From Methylobacterium sp. J-048 (GTDB taxonomy: Bacteria; Pseudomonadota; Alphaproteobacteria; Rhizobiales; Beijerinckiaceae): 64,000 bases of DNA. How positions within the stretch are numbered: position 1 is the stretch's first letter; each line of letters opens with the position of its first letter. The translations under genes were made by a program, and so were the position numbers. The stretch lies in NCBI RefSeq assembly GCF_022829515.1, contig NZ_JAKSYL010000296.1, forward strand, positions 22,121-86,120, in the 5' to 3' direction. The notes below the pieces were generated by a model. The model was given only the letters and a program-made list of their open reading frames with translations. It was not told the origin of the DNA and made no database searches. Shown in pieces: positions 23,659-34,360 of this stretch.

Positions 23659-24948
23659 ATGACCGCGATTACCAATATCAGCGCCCGCGAGATCCTCGAT
23701 AGCCGGGGCAACCCCACGGTCGAGGTCGATGTCCTGCTGGAGGACGGCTCCTTCGGCCGCGCCGCGGTTCCGTCGGGCGCCTCCACGGGCGCGCACGAGG
23801 CGGTCGAGCTGCGCGACGGCGACCAGAGCCGCTTCCTCGGCAAGGGCGTGCTGAAGGCGGTCGAGGCCGCGCAGACCGAGATCTTGGACGCGATCGGCGG
23901 CATGGAAGCCGAAGAGCAGGTCGCCGTCGACGAGGCGATGATCGAGCTCGACGGCACGCCCAACAAGGCGCGCCTCGGGGCGAACGCGATCCTGGGCGTG
24001 TCGCTGGCGGTCGCCAAGGCGGCGGCCGAAGCGTCGGGCCTGCCGCTCTACCGCTATGTCGGCGGCGTGCAGGGCCGGATCCTGCCGGTGCCGATGATGA
24101 ACATCATCAACGGCGGGGCGCACGCCGACAACCCGATCGACTTCCAGGAATTCATGATCCTGCCGGTGGGCGCGGAGTCGCTCGCCGACGCCGTGCGCAT
24201 GGGCTCCGAGGTGTTCCACACCCTCAAGGGCAAGCTGAAGAAGGCCGGCCACAACACCAATGTCGGGGACGAGGGCGGGTTTGCCCCGAACCTGCCGTCC
24301 GCCGAGGCCGCCCTCGACTTCGTGATGGACGCGATCACGGCCGCCGGCTTCAAGCCCGGCACCGAGATCGCCCTGGGCCTCGACTGCGCCGCCACCGAGT
24401 TCTTCAAGGACGGCGCCTACGCCTACGAGGGCGAGGGCACGACCCGCTCGATCGAGGCCCAGGTCGACTACCTGGCGCAGCTGGTCGCCAACTACCCGAT
24501 CCTGTCGATCGAAGACGGCATGTCCGAGGACGATTGGGCCGGCTGGAAGCTCCTGACCGACAAGATCGGCGCACGCTGCCAGCTCGTGGGCGACGACCTG
24601 TTCGTGACCAATGTCGAGCGCCTGTCCCGCGGCATCGCCGAGGGCACGGCCAACTCGATCCTGATCAAGGTCAACCAGATCGGCACGCTCACCGAGACCC
24701 TGGCGGCCGTCGATATGGCCCAGCGCGCCGGCTACACGGCGGTGATGTCCCACCGCTCCGGGGAGACCGAGGATTCGACTATCGCGGATCTCGCGGTCGC
24801 CACCAATTGCGGGCAGATCAAGACCGGCTCGCTCGCCCGCTCCGACAGACTTGCCAAGTACAACCAGCTGATCCGCATCGAGGAAGGCCTCGGCCCGCAG
24901 GCGCTCTACGCCGGCGCTTCGGCGATCAAGCATCTGGCGCGCGGCTGA
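23659..24948 (+). CDS. eno: Enolase
   Basis: The 429-residue protein is full length, with AREILDSRGNPTVEVDV, PSGASTGAHEAVELRDGD, VPMMNIINGGAHADN, the metal ligands in LSIEDGMSEDDW and VGDDLFVTN, LIKVNQIGTLTE and the active-site VMSHRSGETEDSTIADLAV. It interconverts 2-phosphoglycerate and phosphoenolpyruvate. It precedes ftsB and the PDH genes as in many alphaproteobacteria, but a nucleotide cyclase on the other strand lies between. Confidence 0.98.
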   Translation: MTAITNISAREILDSRGNPTVEVDVLLEDGSFGRAAVPSGASTGAHEAVELRDGDQSRFLGKGVLKAVEAAQTEILDAIGGMEAEEQVAVDEAMIELDGTPNKARLGANAILGVSLAVAKAAAEASGLPLYRYVGGVQGRILPVPMMNIINGGAHADNPIDFQEFMILPVGAESLADAVRMGSEVFHTLKGKLKKAGHNTNVGDEGGFAPNLPSAEAALDFVMDAITAAGFKPGTEIALGLDCAATEFFKDGAYAYEGEGTTRSIEAQVDYLAQLVANYPILSIEDGMSEDDWAGWKLLTDKIGARCQLVGDDLFVTNVERLSRGIAEGTANSILIKVNQIGTLTETLAAVDMAQRAGYTAVMSHRSGETEDSTIADLAVATNCGQIKTGSLARSDRLAKYNQLIRIEEGLGPQALYAGASAIKHLARG

Positions 24949-24955
24949 GTTCGGA

Positions 24956-24993
24956 CACGTCTTCCCTCCCCAGCTTGCGGGAGGGAAGACGTG
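24956..24993. terminator. Bidirectional terminator-like hairpin between eno and the cyclase gene
   Basis: CACGTCTTCCCTCCC and GGGAGGGAAGACGTG form a perfect 15-bp stem around CAGCTTGC, eight bases past the eno stop and between two convergent genes. There is no T run on either side, so its role in termination is inferred from position. Confidence 0.6.
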
Positions 24994-25015
24994 GGCCGTC
25001 TCTCAAATCGCACCG

Positions 25016-26197
25016 TCACTCCGCCGGCAGCGTCCAGACCTTCTGCGGGCGCGCCAGGCCCCGCAGTTCGATGATGCCCACGGCGTCCAGCGCCCGGCCG
25101 CACCGCTCCGCGAAAGAATCCGAGACCAGCAGGGCGTGCCCGAGCGCCTCGCACTGGCTCTCGATCCGGCTGGCCTCGTTCACCGCCCGCCCGATCACCG
25201 TGAAGTCGAGGCGCCGCTCCGTGCCGACATTGCCGTAGACCACCGTGCCGAAATGCACGACGCAATCGGCAGTCAGCTCCGGAAGCCCGGCGTCGCGGCG
25301 CCGGGCGTTGAGCGCGACGTTGGCGGCGAGCCCGTCCGCGGCGGCGTCGAGGGCGCGGCCGCAGACCGGGCAGGGGAGGATGCCGGCATCGGCCACCGGG
25401 AAGATCGCCAGGAAGCCGTCGCCGAGGAATTTCAGGATCTCGCCGCCGTGCCGGGCGACCGGGTCGCCCAGCGCGTCGAAATGCTCGTTGAGCCACGTGA
25501 CCATGTCGTAGGGATCGGCCCGGTCGGACAGGGCCGTGAAGCCGCGCAGGTCCGTCAGCAGGATCGCGGCCGGAACGGCCCGTCCCTGGCCGCGCTGGAT
25601 CTGGCCGTCCAGCACCCGCTCCGCGGTGGAGCGCCCGAGATAGGTCGCCGTGACCTCGCGCAGGGTATGCCCGAGGCCGAGCTTGGCCACCGCCAGAGCG
25701 AGGACCGGCAGCACCTCCGCTATTGCTTTCAGGTCGGCCTCCGAGAAGCCCGAGCGCGCCCGGGTGCAGAACGAGATCGCGACGCCGCGCAGGGCCGTGC
25801 CGGGCGCGAAGCCGACGATATGGACCGCGTATTCGGTGCCGCCCTCGGCGCGCAGGTCGTGCAGGACCGGATAGTCGGTCTCCGGGCCAGGGGGGTCGAG
25901 CCGCCAGCGCCCAAACGTCTCCGCCCGCTCCAGCATCGCGAAGATCGGGCTGCGCAGCCAATCCGCCTCCTGCTCGGCGCCGTGCGGGTTGGGCACGAAG
26001 CTGAGCCCCTGGCCGAGATGCCAGTTCAGGCTGACGCCGCGCACCATCGGGTCGATGGCCGGCGTCATGACGCTGACCCGCCAGAGCGGGACGCCGGACT
26101 CGCACAGGCCGTCGCAGACCCGGGCGAGCAGCATATCGTAATCGTCGGTCGCGGTGGCGTGCTCGGCGATCCAGCGCGTCAGCTCGGTCATGTCCAT
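25016..26197 (-). CDS. Class III adenylate/guanylate cyclase
   Basis: The 393-residue protein has an unrecognised N-terminal sensory region (~1-205, possibly GAF-like: TEYAVHIVGFAPGTALRGVAISF) and a C-terminal class III cyclase domain. ILLTDLRGFTALSDR carries the first metal Asp, EILKFLGDGFLAIF the second, and VVYGNVGTERRLDFTVIGRAVNEASRIE the transition-state region. A CPVC pair sits in the loop after the second metal site. It probably makes cAMP; cGMP is not excluded. There are no membrane segments, so it is cytoplasmic. Confidence 0.88.
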   Translation of the reverse strand: MDMTELTRWIAEHATATDDYDMLLARVCDGLCESGVPLWRVSVMTPAIDPMVRGVSLNWHLGQGLSFVPNPHGAEQEADWLRSPIFAMLERAETFGRWRLDPPGPETDYPVLHDLRAEGGTEYAVHIVGFAPGTALRGVAISFCTRARSGFSEADLKAIAEVLPVLALAVAKLGLGHTLREVTATYLGRSTAERVLDGQIQRGQGRAVPAAILLTDLRGFTALSDRADPYDMVTWLNEHFDALGDPVARHGGEILKFLGDGFLAIFPVADAGILPCPVCGRALDAAADGLAANVALNARRRDAGLPELTADCVVHFGTVVYGNVGTERRLDFTVIGRAVNEASRIESQCEALGHALLVSDSFAERCGRALDAVGIIELRGLARPQKVWTLPAE

Positions 26198-26299
26198 CTG
26201 CGCGCGTGGGCTCCCGCGGTCTGGCCCGGATCATACCCGATGGGCACGATCCCACAGCCTTGAAAAGCTCCGTTAACCTTTCCGCGCGAGGCTCCCGCC

Positions 26300-26611
26300 A
26301 TGGTCGTCCGCCGCCGCGTCAGAATGGTCGTCTTGCCCCTGGGTCTCTGGACCCTGTCGGCGCTCGTTGTCGGCTTCTTCGTGTGGCAGGCCGAGAGCGG
26401 CAATCGCGGCCTCGAAGCCAAGAAGGTGCTCAAGATCCGCGCCTACGGCCTCACCCAGGAGCTGACCGCCGTGCGGGCGGAGCGCGCGACCTGGGAGCAC
26501 CGGGTCGCCTTGCTCAAGAGCGATCAGATAGACCGCGATCTCCTCGAGGAACGGGCCCGGATCGTGCTGGGCCGCGTCCACGCCAACGACGTGGTCGTCA
26601 TTACACCCTGA
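26300..26611 (+). CDS. ftsB: Septum formation initiator FtsB/DivIC family protein
   Basis: The 103-residue protein has one N-terminal membrane helix (VVLPLGLWTLSALVVGFFVW), a coiled coil (VLKIRAYGLTQELTAVRAER) and the conserved end DRDLLEERARIVLGRVHANDVVV. That is the bitopic layout of FtsB/DivIC, which links early and late divisome proteins. It lies upstream of pdhA, its usual place in alphaproteobacteria. Confidence 0.9.
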   Translation: MVVRRRVRMVVLPLGLWTLSALVVGFFVWQAESGNRGLEAKKVLKIRAYGLTQELTAVRAERATWEHRVALLKSDQIDRDLLEERARIVLGRVHANDVVVITP

Positions 26612-26752
26612 CAGCGCGGCCCGGCTCGCGCCGCTGCGACTTTAGATCCCCTCTGACAAGAGGGCCGACCTGTCAGAGCGTCCGCCCTCGCTTTCCAAAC
26701 GGTGCTGTCCTACACCCCGTTCCAGTCGCGTGGAATCACGGGGAGAGCGCCG

Positions 26753-27856
26753 ATGGACGCCGCCAAGGAGCCTGCGAAGGACGCTTCGTCCTCGCAACCG
26801 CAGGTCGCGAGCCCGGAAGCGGGAAGCTCCCAGGCCGGAAGCCCTCAAGTCATTGAGGCGCACAAGCCCGCGCCGAACATGCCGCAATTCACCCGCGAGG
26901 AAGACCTCCACGCCTATCACGAGATGCTGCTGATCCGGCGTTTCGAGGAGAAGGCCGGCCAGCTCTACGGCATGGGCCTGATCGGCGGCTTCTGCCACCT
27001 CTATATCGGCCAGGAAGCCGTGGTGATCGGCATGCAGATGGCCTCGATCGACGGCGATCAGGTCATCACCGGCTACCGCGACCACGGCCACATGCTGGCC
27101 TGCGGCATGGACCCGAAGGGCGTCATGGCCGAGCTGACCGGGCGCCGGGGCGGCTACAGCCGCGGCAAGGGCGGCTCCATGCACATGTTTTCCCGCGAGA
27201 AGCAGTTCTTCGGCGGCCACGGCATCGTCGGCGCCCAGGTCTCGCTGGGCACCGGCCTCGCCTTCGCCGACCATTACCGGGACAACGGCAAGGTCAGCCT
27301 CACCTATATGGGCGACGGCGCGGCCAACCAGGGCCAGGTCTACGAGAGCTTCAACATGGCGGCGCTGTGGAAGCTGCCGGTGGTCTACGTGATCGAGAAC
27401 AACCGCTACGCCATGGGCACCTCGGTGGCCCGGGCCTCGGCGCAGACCGACTTCTCCAAGCGCGGCCTCTCCTTCGGCATCCCGGGCGAGCAGGTCGACG
27501 GCATGGATGTCCGCACGGTGCGCGAGGCGGCGGCGCGGGCGGTCGAGCACGCTCGCACGGGCCAGGGCCCCTACATCCTCGAGATGCAGACCTACCGCTA
27601 TCGCGGCCACTCCATGTCCGATCCGGCCAAGTACCGGACCAAGGACGAGGTCTCGAAGATGCGCGACGAGCACGACCCGATCGAGATGGTGCGCAAGCGC
27701 CTGCTCGAGCTGCACGGGGTGCCGGAGGCGGAGATCAAGGCGACCGACGCCAAGGTCCGCGAGACCGTGAACGCGGCGGCCGAGTTCGCCACCAATGATC
27801 CCGAGCCGGATCCCGCCGAGCTCTGGACCGACATCCTGCTGGACGCGCACGCCTAG
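26753..27856 (+). CDS. pdhA: Pyruvate dehydrogenase E1 component, alpha subunit
   Basis: The 367-residue protein has an N-terminal Ala/Ser/Pro-rich extension (~40 residues), then EMLLIRRFEEKAGQLYGMG, the thiamine-diphosphate motif GDGAANQGQVYESFNMAALW...VIENN and the phosphorylation-loop region YRGHSMSDPAKYR. With PdhB it decarboxylates pyruvate and acetylates the lipoyl group. ATG 26753 was preferred over the upstream in-frame ATG 26702 because GGGGAGAG lies just ahead of it. It is the first gene of the PDH cluster. Confidence 0.97.
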   Translation: MDAAKEPAKDASSSQPQVASPEAGSSQAGSPQVIEAHKPAPNMPQFTREEDLHAYHEMLLIRRFEEKAGQLYGMGLIGGFCHLYIGQEAVVIGMQMASIDGDQVITGYRDHGHMLACGMDPKGVMAELTGRRGGYSRGKGGSMHMFSREKQFFGGHGIVGAQVSLGTGLAFADHYRDNGKVSLTYMGDGAANQGQVYESFNMAALWKLPVVYVIENNRYAMGTSVARASAQTDFSKRGLSFGIPGEQVDGMDVRTVREAAARAVEHARTGQGPYILEMQTYRYRGHSMSDPAKYRTKDEVSKMRDEHDPIEMVRKRLLELHGVPEAEIKATDAKVRETVNAAAEFATNDPEPDPAELWTDILLDAHA

Positions 27857-27911
27857 CGCGCTCCCGAAACCCTGGCCGCCCCGACCGATAGAGACGACCG
27901 CAGAGCTGAGC

Positions 27912-29357
<1,446 letters not shown>

Positions 29358-29427
29358 CGGGACTCGCGGGCGGCACCGCAGCGCCGTCCTCCCGCCCCGT
29401 CCGGGTTCGGAGACCAGCCGGCGCACC

Positions 29428-29715
29428 ATGAGCCAGGATCCCACACAGGACTTCGTCGAACTCGCCGTCCCGCCGGACGCCCGCGCCCAGGGCGGCATCG
29501 AAGTGCTGCGCGCGGCCGTGGTGGACGGCGCCGTCAGCGTCGCCCTGCGCCGCTCCTTCGACGATCCCGCGACCTGGGGCCGGCTGCTGATCGACCTCGG
29601 CCGGCAGGCGGCCCGCGCCTACGCGCTGGAGACCGACATGTCGGAGGAAGAGGCGTTCGAGCGCATCCGCGCCGGCTGGGAGGCCGAGGGGCTCGACCCC
29701 GGCGGCTTCAACTAG
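29428..29715 (+). CDS. DUF5076-type small protein
   Basis: This acidic protein of 95 residues has a beta-rich first half (EVLRAAVVDGAVSVALRRSF), a central WGRLLIDLGRQAARAYAL helix and a C-terminal MSEEEAFERIRAGWEAEGLD. It fits the DUF5076 family that I recall next to pdh genes in related bacteria. It lies between pdhB and the Uma2 gene on the same strand. The function is unknown; a PDH accessory role is a guess from position. Confidence 0.75.
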   Translation: MSQDPTQDFVELAVPPDARAQGGIEVLRAAVVDGAVSVALRRSFDDPATWGRLLIDLGRQAARAYALETDMSEEEAFERIRAGWEAEGLDPGGFN

Positions 29716-29733
29716 CGATGGCGGCATCCGACC

Positions 29734-30327
29734 ATGGCTGAGGCAGCTGTCCTGCAGGCGACCTACGCCGATCTCGTGGCCGTGCCGGAGCATCTCGTCG
29801 CCGAGATCATCGATGGCACCCTGGAGACGCACCCGCGTCCGCGGCCTGGGCACGCCAGCGCGGCAGTACGTCTCTCCAGTGAGCTCGATTTCACCTTCAG
29901 CCGTGGGCGTGGGGGTCCCGGGGGTTGGATCTTCATGATCGAGCCGGAGCTTCATCTCGACCCTCACGTGGTCGTGCCGGATATCGCTGGCTGGCGCCGC
30001 GAGCGGATGCCGACCGAACCCGCGGATGCCTTCATCACGACCTCGCCGGATTGGGCCTGCGAGATCCTCTCGCCGTCCACCATGCGCCTCGACCGTGGTC
30101 CCAAGCGCCGCATCTACGCGGAAGCCGGGATCGGCCATCTCTGGCTGCTCGATCCGGGTGAAGGTTTTCTGGAAGGTTTTGCCCTCGCGGACGGGCGCTG
30201 GGTGGTCCTGGCCACCGTCCAGCGCGGCGAGACCGTAGCGCTGCCGCCCTTCGACGCCGTTCCGTTCCCCCTCGACGACCTGTTTCCCTTCGACGATCCG
30301 GCCGCCCCGGCCTTGCCCGAGACCTGA
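29734..30327 (+). CDS. Uma2 family (DUF820) nuclease-fold protein
   Basis: The 197-residue protein has the Uma2 pattern: the opening TYADLVAVPEHLVAEIIDG, PELHLDPHVVVPDIAGWRRER with the PD active-site Asp, CEILSPST with E-x-hydrophobic, KRRIYAEAGIGHLWLLDP (Lys and the YxxxGxxxxWL signature). These are restriction-endonuclease-like PD-(D/E)xK residues. Uma2 proteins are common in cyanobacteria and Methylobacterium; their targets are mostly unknown. The stop is only four bases before pdhC, so it is embedded in the PDH operon. Confidence 0.88.
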   Translation: MAEAAVLQATYADLVAVPEHLVAEIIDGTLETHPRPRPGHASAAVRLSSELDFTFSRGRGGPGGWIFMIEPELHLDPHVVVPDIAGWRRERMPTEPADAFITTSPDWACEILSPSTMRLDRGPKRRIYAEAGIGHLWLLDPGEGFLEGFALADGRWVVLATVQRGETVALPPFDAVPFPLDDLFPFDDPAAPALPET

Positions 30328-30331
30328 TGCC

Positions 30332-31750
30332 ATGCCGATCAACGTGCTCATGCCCGCCCTCTCGCCGACCATGGAGAAGGGCAACCTCGCCAAGTGGCTG
30401 AAGAAGGAGGGCGACGCCGTGAAATCCGGCGACGTGCTCGCCGAGATCGAGACCGACAAGGCGACCATGGAGGTCGAGGCCATCGACGAGGGCGTGCTCG
30501 CCAAGATCGTCGTGCCCGAGGGCACCGCCGACGTGCCGGTCAACGACCTGATCGCGGTGATCGCCCAGGAGGGCGAGGATCCGTCGGCCGTGCAGGCGGC
30601 GGGCGGCGGCAACGGCAAGGCTGCGCCGGAGTCCAAGTCCGATCCGAAATCCGCTGCCGCGCCGGCGCCGGCCGACCAGAACACCACGCCCGGCGGCGGC
30701 CACATGTCCTACGAGCGGGTGAACGAGGCCCCGGAGGGCGCGCAGCCCGGCGGGCCCGCGAAGCAGCCGCAGGGCGAAGGCGGACGGGTGTTCGCCTCGC
30801 CGCTCGCGCGCCGGATCGCCAAGCAGGACGGCGTCGACCTCGCCGCCGTCGCGGGCACCGGCCCACACGGGCGGATCATCGCCCGCGACGTCCAGGCCGC
30901 CAAGGCCTCGGGCGGGACCAAGGCGCCGGCACCGCAGGCCGCCGCCGAGGCGCCCAAGGCGGCATCGCCCGCCCCGAAGGCAGCCCCCGCGGGCGGTGCA
31001 CCCGCCGGCCCCACCCTCGATCAGGTCCGGGGCTTCTACGCCAAGGGCTCCTACGAGGAGGTGCCGCTGGATGGCATGCGCAAGACCATCGCCAAGCGCC
31101 TCACCGAGGCGATGCAGGTGGCGCCGCACTTCTACCTCACGGTGGATTGCGAGCTCGACGCGCTGATGAAGCTGCGCGAGACGCTCAACGCCTCCGCGGG
31201 TAAGGACAAGGACGGCAAGCCGGCCTTCAAGCTCTCGGTCAACGACTTCGTCATCAAGGCCATGGGCCTGGCGCTCATCCGCGTGCCCGCGGCCAACGCG
31301 GTCTGGGCCGAGGACCGGGTCCTACGCTTCAAGCAGGCCGAGGTCGGCGTCGCGGTGGCGATCGACGGTGGCCTGTTCACGCCCGTCATCCGACGGGCCG
31401 ACGAGAAGACCCTCTCCTCCATCTCCAAGGAGATGAAGGATTTTGCGGCCCGGGCGCGCGCGAAGAAGCTCAAGCCGGAAGAGTACCAGGGCGGCGTCAC
31501 CTCGGTGTCGAACCTCGGCATGTTCGGGATCAAGCATTTCACCGCGGTGATCAACCCGCCGCAATCGAGCATCCTGGCGGTGGGCGCCGGCGAGAAACGG
31601 GTGGTCGTTAAGGACGGGGCGCCGGCAGTGGTCCAGGTGATGACCGCCACCCTGTCCTGCGATCACCGCGTCCTCGACGGCGCGCTCGGCGCGGAGTTGG
31701 TCGCGGCCTTCAAGGGGCTGATCGAGAACCCGATGGGCATGCTGGTGTGA
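30332..31750 (+). CDS. pdhC: Pyruvate dehydrogenase E2, dihydrolipoamide acetyltransferase
   Basis: The 472-residue protein has one lipoyl domain (1-80, Lys43), an Ala/Pro linker, a peripheral subunit-binding domain (residues ~150-185: ASPLARRIAKQDGVDLAAVAGTGPHGRI), a second Ala/Pro linker and the acetyltransferase domain ending with the catalytic SCDHRVLDGALGAEL. It transfers acetyl from lipoamide to CoA and forms the PDH core. It follows the Uma2 gene by four bases. Confidence 0.97.
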   Translation: MPINVLMPALSPTMEKGNLAKWLKKEGDAVKSGDVLAEIETDKATMEVEAIDEGVLAKIVVPEGTADVPVNDLIAVIAQEGEDPSAVQAAGGGNGKAAPESKSDPKSAAAPAPADQNTTPGGGHMSYERVNEAPEGAQPGGPAKQPQGEGGRVFASPLARRIAKQDGVDLAAVAGTGPHGRIIARDVQAAKASGGTKAPAPQAAAEAPKAASPAPKAAPAGGAPAGPTLDQVRGFYAKGSYEEVPLDGMRKTIAKRLTEAMQVAPHFYLTVDCELDALMKLRETLNASAGKDKDGKPAFKLSVNDFVIKAMGLALIRVPAANAVWAEDRVLRFKQAEVGVAVAIDGGLFTPVIRRADEKTLSSISKEMKDFAARARAKKLKPEEYQGGVTSVSNLGMFGIKHFTAVINPPQSSILAVGAGEKRVVVKDGAPAVVQVMTATLSCDHRVLDGALGAELVAAFKGLIENPMGMLV

Positions 31751-31800
31751 GGGCGACTCTGCTATGATCGCGTGAGCGCTCGATGCTTGGAGGCTGTCGC

Positions 31801-32049
31801 GTGTCCGAAGTCACCGATCTGGTCCTGCCGGTTCTTCAAAGGATGCAGAGCGACCTCGCCGAGGTGAGGCGCGACGTCGCCGCGATCAAAAGCACGCTGA
31901 CGGGTCACACCGAGAAGCTCGAAGAGTTAGAGATCTACGTCGCCTACGAGACCGGCCTCGGCACACAGACGAAGGCCGATCTCCAGTCGATCAAGAGAAC
32001 GATCAAGGCCATGGAGCAGCGGCTGAGCGCGCTGGAATCCTCGCCCTGA
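31801..32049 (+). CDS. Small coiled-coil protein within the PDH operon
   Basis: The 82-residue protein is almost entirely helical, with heptads such as LQRMQSDLAEVRRDVAAIKS and KRTIKAMEQRLSALE. GTG 31801 was chosen because GGAGG lies seven bases upstream; an ATG at 31783 in the same frame has no such site. There is no signal or membrane segment. Similar short coiled coils are common in Methylobacterium genomes and some sit beside toxin genes, but no toxin is next to this one. Its role is unknown. Confidence 0.7.
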   Translation: MSEVTDLVLPVLQRMQSDLAEVRRDVAAIKSTLTGHTEKLEELEIYVAYETGLGTQTKADLQSIKRTIKAMEQRLSALESSP

Positions 32050-32108
32050 TCGCCGCCGAGCGGAACGACGGTACGGGCGAGCGCCCGACAGCGGAGAGCT
32101 GAGACACG

Positions 32109-33548
32109 ATGTCCGACACCTACGACATCCTTATCATCGGCGCCGGCCCCGGCGGCTACGTCACGGCGATCCGGGCGGCGCAGCTCGGCTACAAGACCGC
32201 GGTGGTCGACCGGGAGCACCTGGGCGGCATCTGCCTGAACTGGGGCTGCATCCCCACCAAGGCGTTGCTGCGCTCGGCCGAGATTTTTCATTACTTCCAG
32301 CATGCCGGCGATTACGGCCTCACCGCGGAGAAGGTAGGGTTCGACACCGCCGCCATCGTCAAGCGCTCGCGCGGCGTCTCGGGCCGGCTCAACGGCGGCG
32401 TCGGGATGCTGCTCAAGAAGAACAAGGTCGACGTGATCTGGGGCGAGGCCTCGGTCGACAGCGTCGCGAAGGGCAACCAGCCCGGGCAGGTCACCGTCAA
32501 GGAGACCAAGCGCGCCGAGGCCCCGAAGGGCGCCAAGGGCGCCGGCAGCTACCAGGCCAAGCACATCATCGTGGCCACCGGCGCCCGGCCCCGGGCTATC
32601 CCCGGGATCGAGCCCGACAAGAAGCAGATCTGGACCTATTACGAGGCCATGGTCCCCGAGACGATGCCCAAGAGCCTGCTCGTCATGGGCTCGGGCGCGA
32701 TCGGCATCGAGTTCGCCTCGTTCTACCGGACCATGGGCGCCGAGGTGACCGTGGTCGAGCTGCTGCCGCAGATCCTGCCGGTGGAGGATGCCGAGATCGC
32801 CGGCCTCGCCCGCAAGCGCTTCGAGAAGCAGGGCATCAAGATCCTCACCGGCGCCAAGGTGACCAAGGTCGAGAAGGGCGCCGATTCCGTCACGGCGACC
32901 ATCGAAGGCGGCGACGGCAAATCACAAACCATCACGGCCGAGAAACTGATCTCGGCGGTGGGCGTCGTCGGCAACATCGAGAATATCGGCCTGGAGAAGC
33001 TCGGGGTAACGATCGACCGCGGCATCGTCGTCACCGACGGGCTCGGCCGGACCAACGTCCCCGGCCTCTACGCCATCGGTGACGTCGCCGGGCCGCCGAT
33101 GCTGGCCCACAAGGCCGAGCACGAGGGCGTCATCTGCATCGAGACCATCAAGGGCCTGCACACCCACCCGATGGACAAGGCCAAGATCCCGGGCTGCACC
33201 TATTGCCAGCCGCAGATCGCCAGCGTCGGGCTCACCGAGGCCAAGGCCAAGGAGCTGGGCTTTGCCGTGAAGGTCGGCCGCTTCCCATTCGCGGGCAACG
33301 GCAAGGCGATCGCGCTCGGCGAGCCGGACGGGCTGATCAAGACGGTGTTCGACGCCAAGACCGGCCAGCTGCTCGGCGCCCACATGGTCGGCGCCGAGGT
33401 GACCGAGCTGATCCAGGGCTACGTGGTGGCGATGAACCTCGAGAGCACCGAGGAGGAGCTGATGCACACGGTGTTCCCGCACCCGACGCTCAGCGAGATG
33501 ATGCACGAGAGCGTGCTCGACGCGTATGGCAAGGTGATCCACAGCTGA
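32109..33548 (+). CDS. lpdA: Dihydrolipoyl dehydrogenase (E3)
   Basis: The 479-residue flavoprotein has the FAD motif ILIIGAGPGGYVTAIRAAQLG, the redox disulfide C42/C47 in GGICLNWGCIPT, the NAD motif LLVMGSGAIGIEFASFYRTMG, the second FAD motif GLYAIGDVAG and the C-terminal HPTLSE with the catalytic His. It reoxidises dihydrolipoamide of the PDH complex. It is the last gene of the cluster; a family A palindrome follows 148 bases downstream. Confidence 0.98.
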   Translation: MSDTYDILIIGAGPGGYVTAIRAAQLGYKTAVVDREHLGGICLNWGCIPTKALLRSAEIFHYFQHAGDYGLTAEKVGFDTAAIVKRSRGVSGRLNGGVGMLLKKNKVDVIWGEASVDSVAKGNQPGQVTVKETKRAEAPKGAKGAGSYQAKHIIVATGARPRAIPGIEPDKKQIWTYYEAMVPETMPKSLLVMGSGAIGIEFASFYRTMGAEVTVVELLPQILPVEDAEIAGLARKRFEKQGIKILTGAKVTKVEKGADSVTATIEGGDGKSQTITAEKLISAVGVVGNIENIGLEKLGVTIDRGIVVTDGLGRTNVPGLYAIGDVAGPPMLAHKAEHEGVICIETIKGLHTHPMDKAKIPGCTYCQPQIASVGLTEAKAKELGFAVKVGRFPFAGNGKAIALGEPDGLIKTVFDAKTGQLLGAHMVGAEVTELIQGYVVAMNLESTEEELMHTVFPHPTLSEMMHESVLDAYGKVIHS

Positions 33549-33696
33549 CGGTCGATGCCGGCGCGGAGGCGGCTCGCTCGCTCCGCGCCTTGGTTACGCG
33601 CACAGCCGCCCGAAGGCACGTCGTGCTCCGGGCTCGCTCAGCTCCACGCGCAAAGATGACGGCTGTGGCGAGCGCTTTGGAAATCCCAACCTCACT

Positions 33697-33819
33697 CCTC
33701 ATCCTGAGGTGCCCGGCGATCGAAGATCGCTGGGCCTCGAAGGAGGGCTCCAGGGATCACAGAGCCCTCTGGAGTGCTCCTTCGAGGCCTCCGCTTCGCT
33801 GCCGCACCTCAGGATGAGG
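33697..33819. repeat. Long intergenic palindrome, family A copy 2
   Basis: The ends CCTCATCCTGAGGTG and CACCTCAGGATGAGG are identical to copy 1 (18744-18866) and the length is also 123 bp. GCCTCGAAGGAGGGCTCCAG pairs with the right inner arm. It lies between lpdA and a small membrane-protein gene. Confidence 0.85.
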
Positions 33820-33850
33820 GTGAGGGTGGGACGACCCGCGCAACCCGCCG

Positions 33851-34066
33851 CTAGGTCGGCGACTCGGTGTTCGAGCGTGACCAAGCCGTCAGGGCGAGGC
33901 TCACGCCCTGGAACAGGGCGATCACGAACAGGGTCGCGACGCTGCCACCGATGGGGATCAGCACCAGGGCCCAGGGGTCGAAGCCCCGGACCAGCAAGAG
34001 CGTGATGGCGCTTCCGATCACGGACGCGATGATCATGCGAAAAATGCAGCATTCCGACGGTTGCAT
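33851..34066 (-). CDS. Small two-helix membrane protein
   Basis: The 71-residue protein has two hydrophobic helices (IIASVIGSAITLLLVRGF and GSVATLFVIALFQGVSLAL) joined by DPWALVLIPIG. Met11 (MIIASV) is an alternative start. The ~60 bases upstream are unusually AT-rich for this genome, as expected of a promoter. No family is recognised; the function is unknown. Confidence 0.6.
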   Translation of the reverse strand: MQPSECCIFRMIIASVIGSAITLLLVRGFDPWALVLIPIGGSVATLFVIALFQGVSLALTAWSRSNTESPT

Positions 34067-34360
34067 GATCCCTCCCGGTCGGCAGCCCCCCGTATCATAA
34101 TTGAAACTTTAACCACATTATGCAACCGTAAATAGTACGCAGCACACAGGGTTGCGGGGACTGGTCCGTTTCATGATCCCGGTGGCCGTACCGATCGGTG
34201 GGCAGGCGCTTCCCGGATCCATACGGGCTCGTCGGAAGCGACGATCAACCTTCGCCGGCAATTCGCGGCGCCCGAGGCCCGAGGCCCGGCAGTGGAGACC
34301 GGTTTCCAGAAACGGTCAAGCGAACGCCCGGGCGGGAGCCCGGAACGGCGCGGTGGCGCC

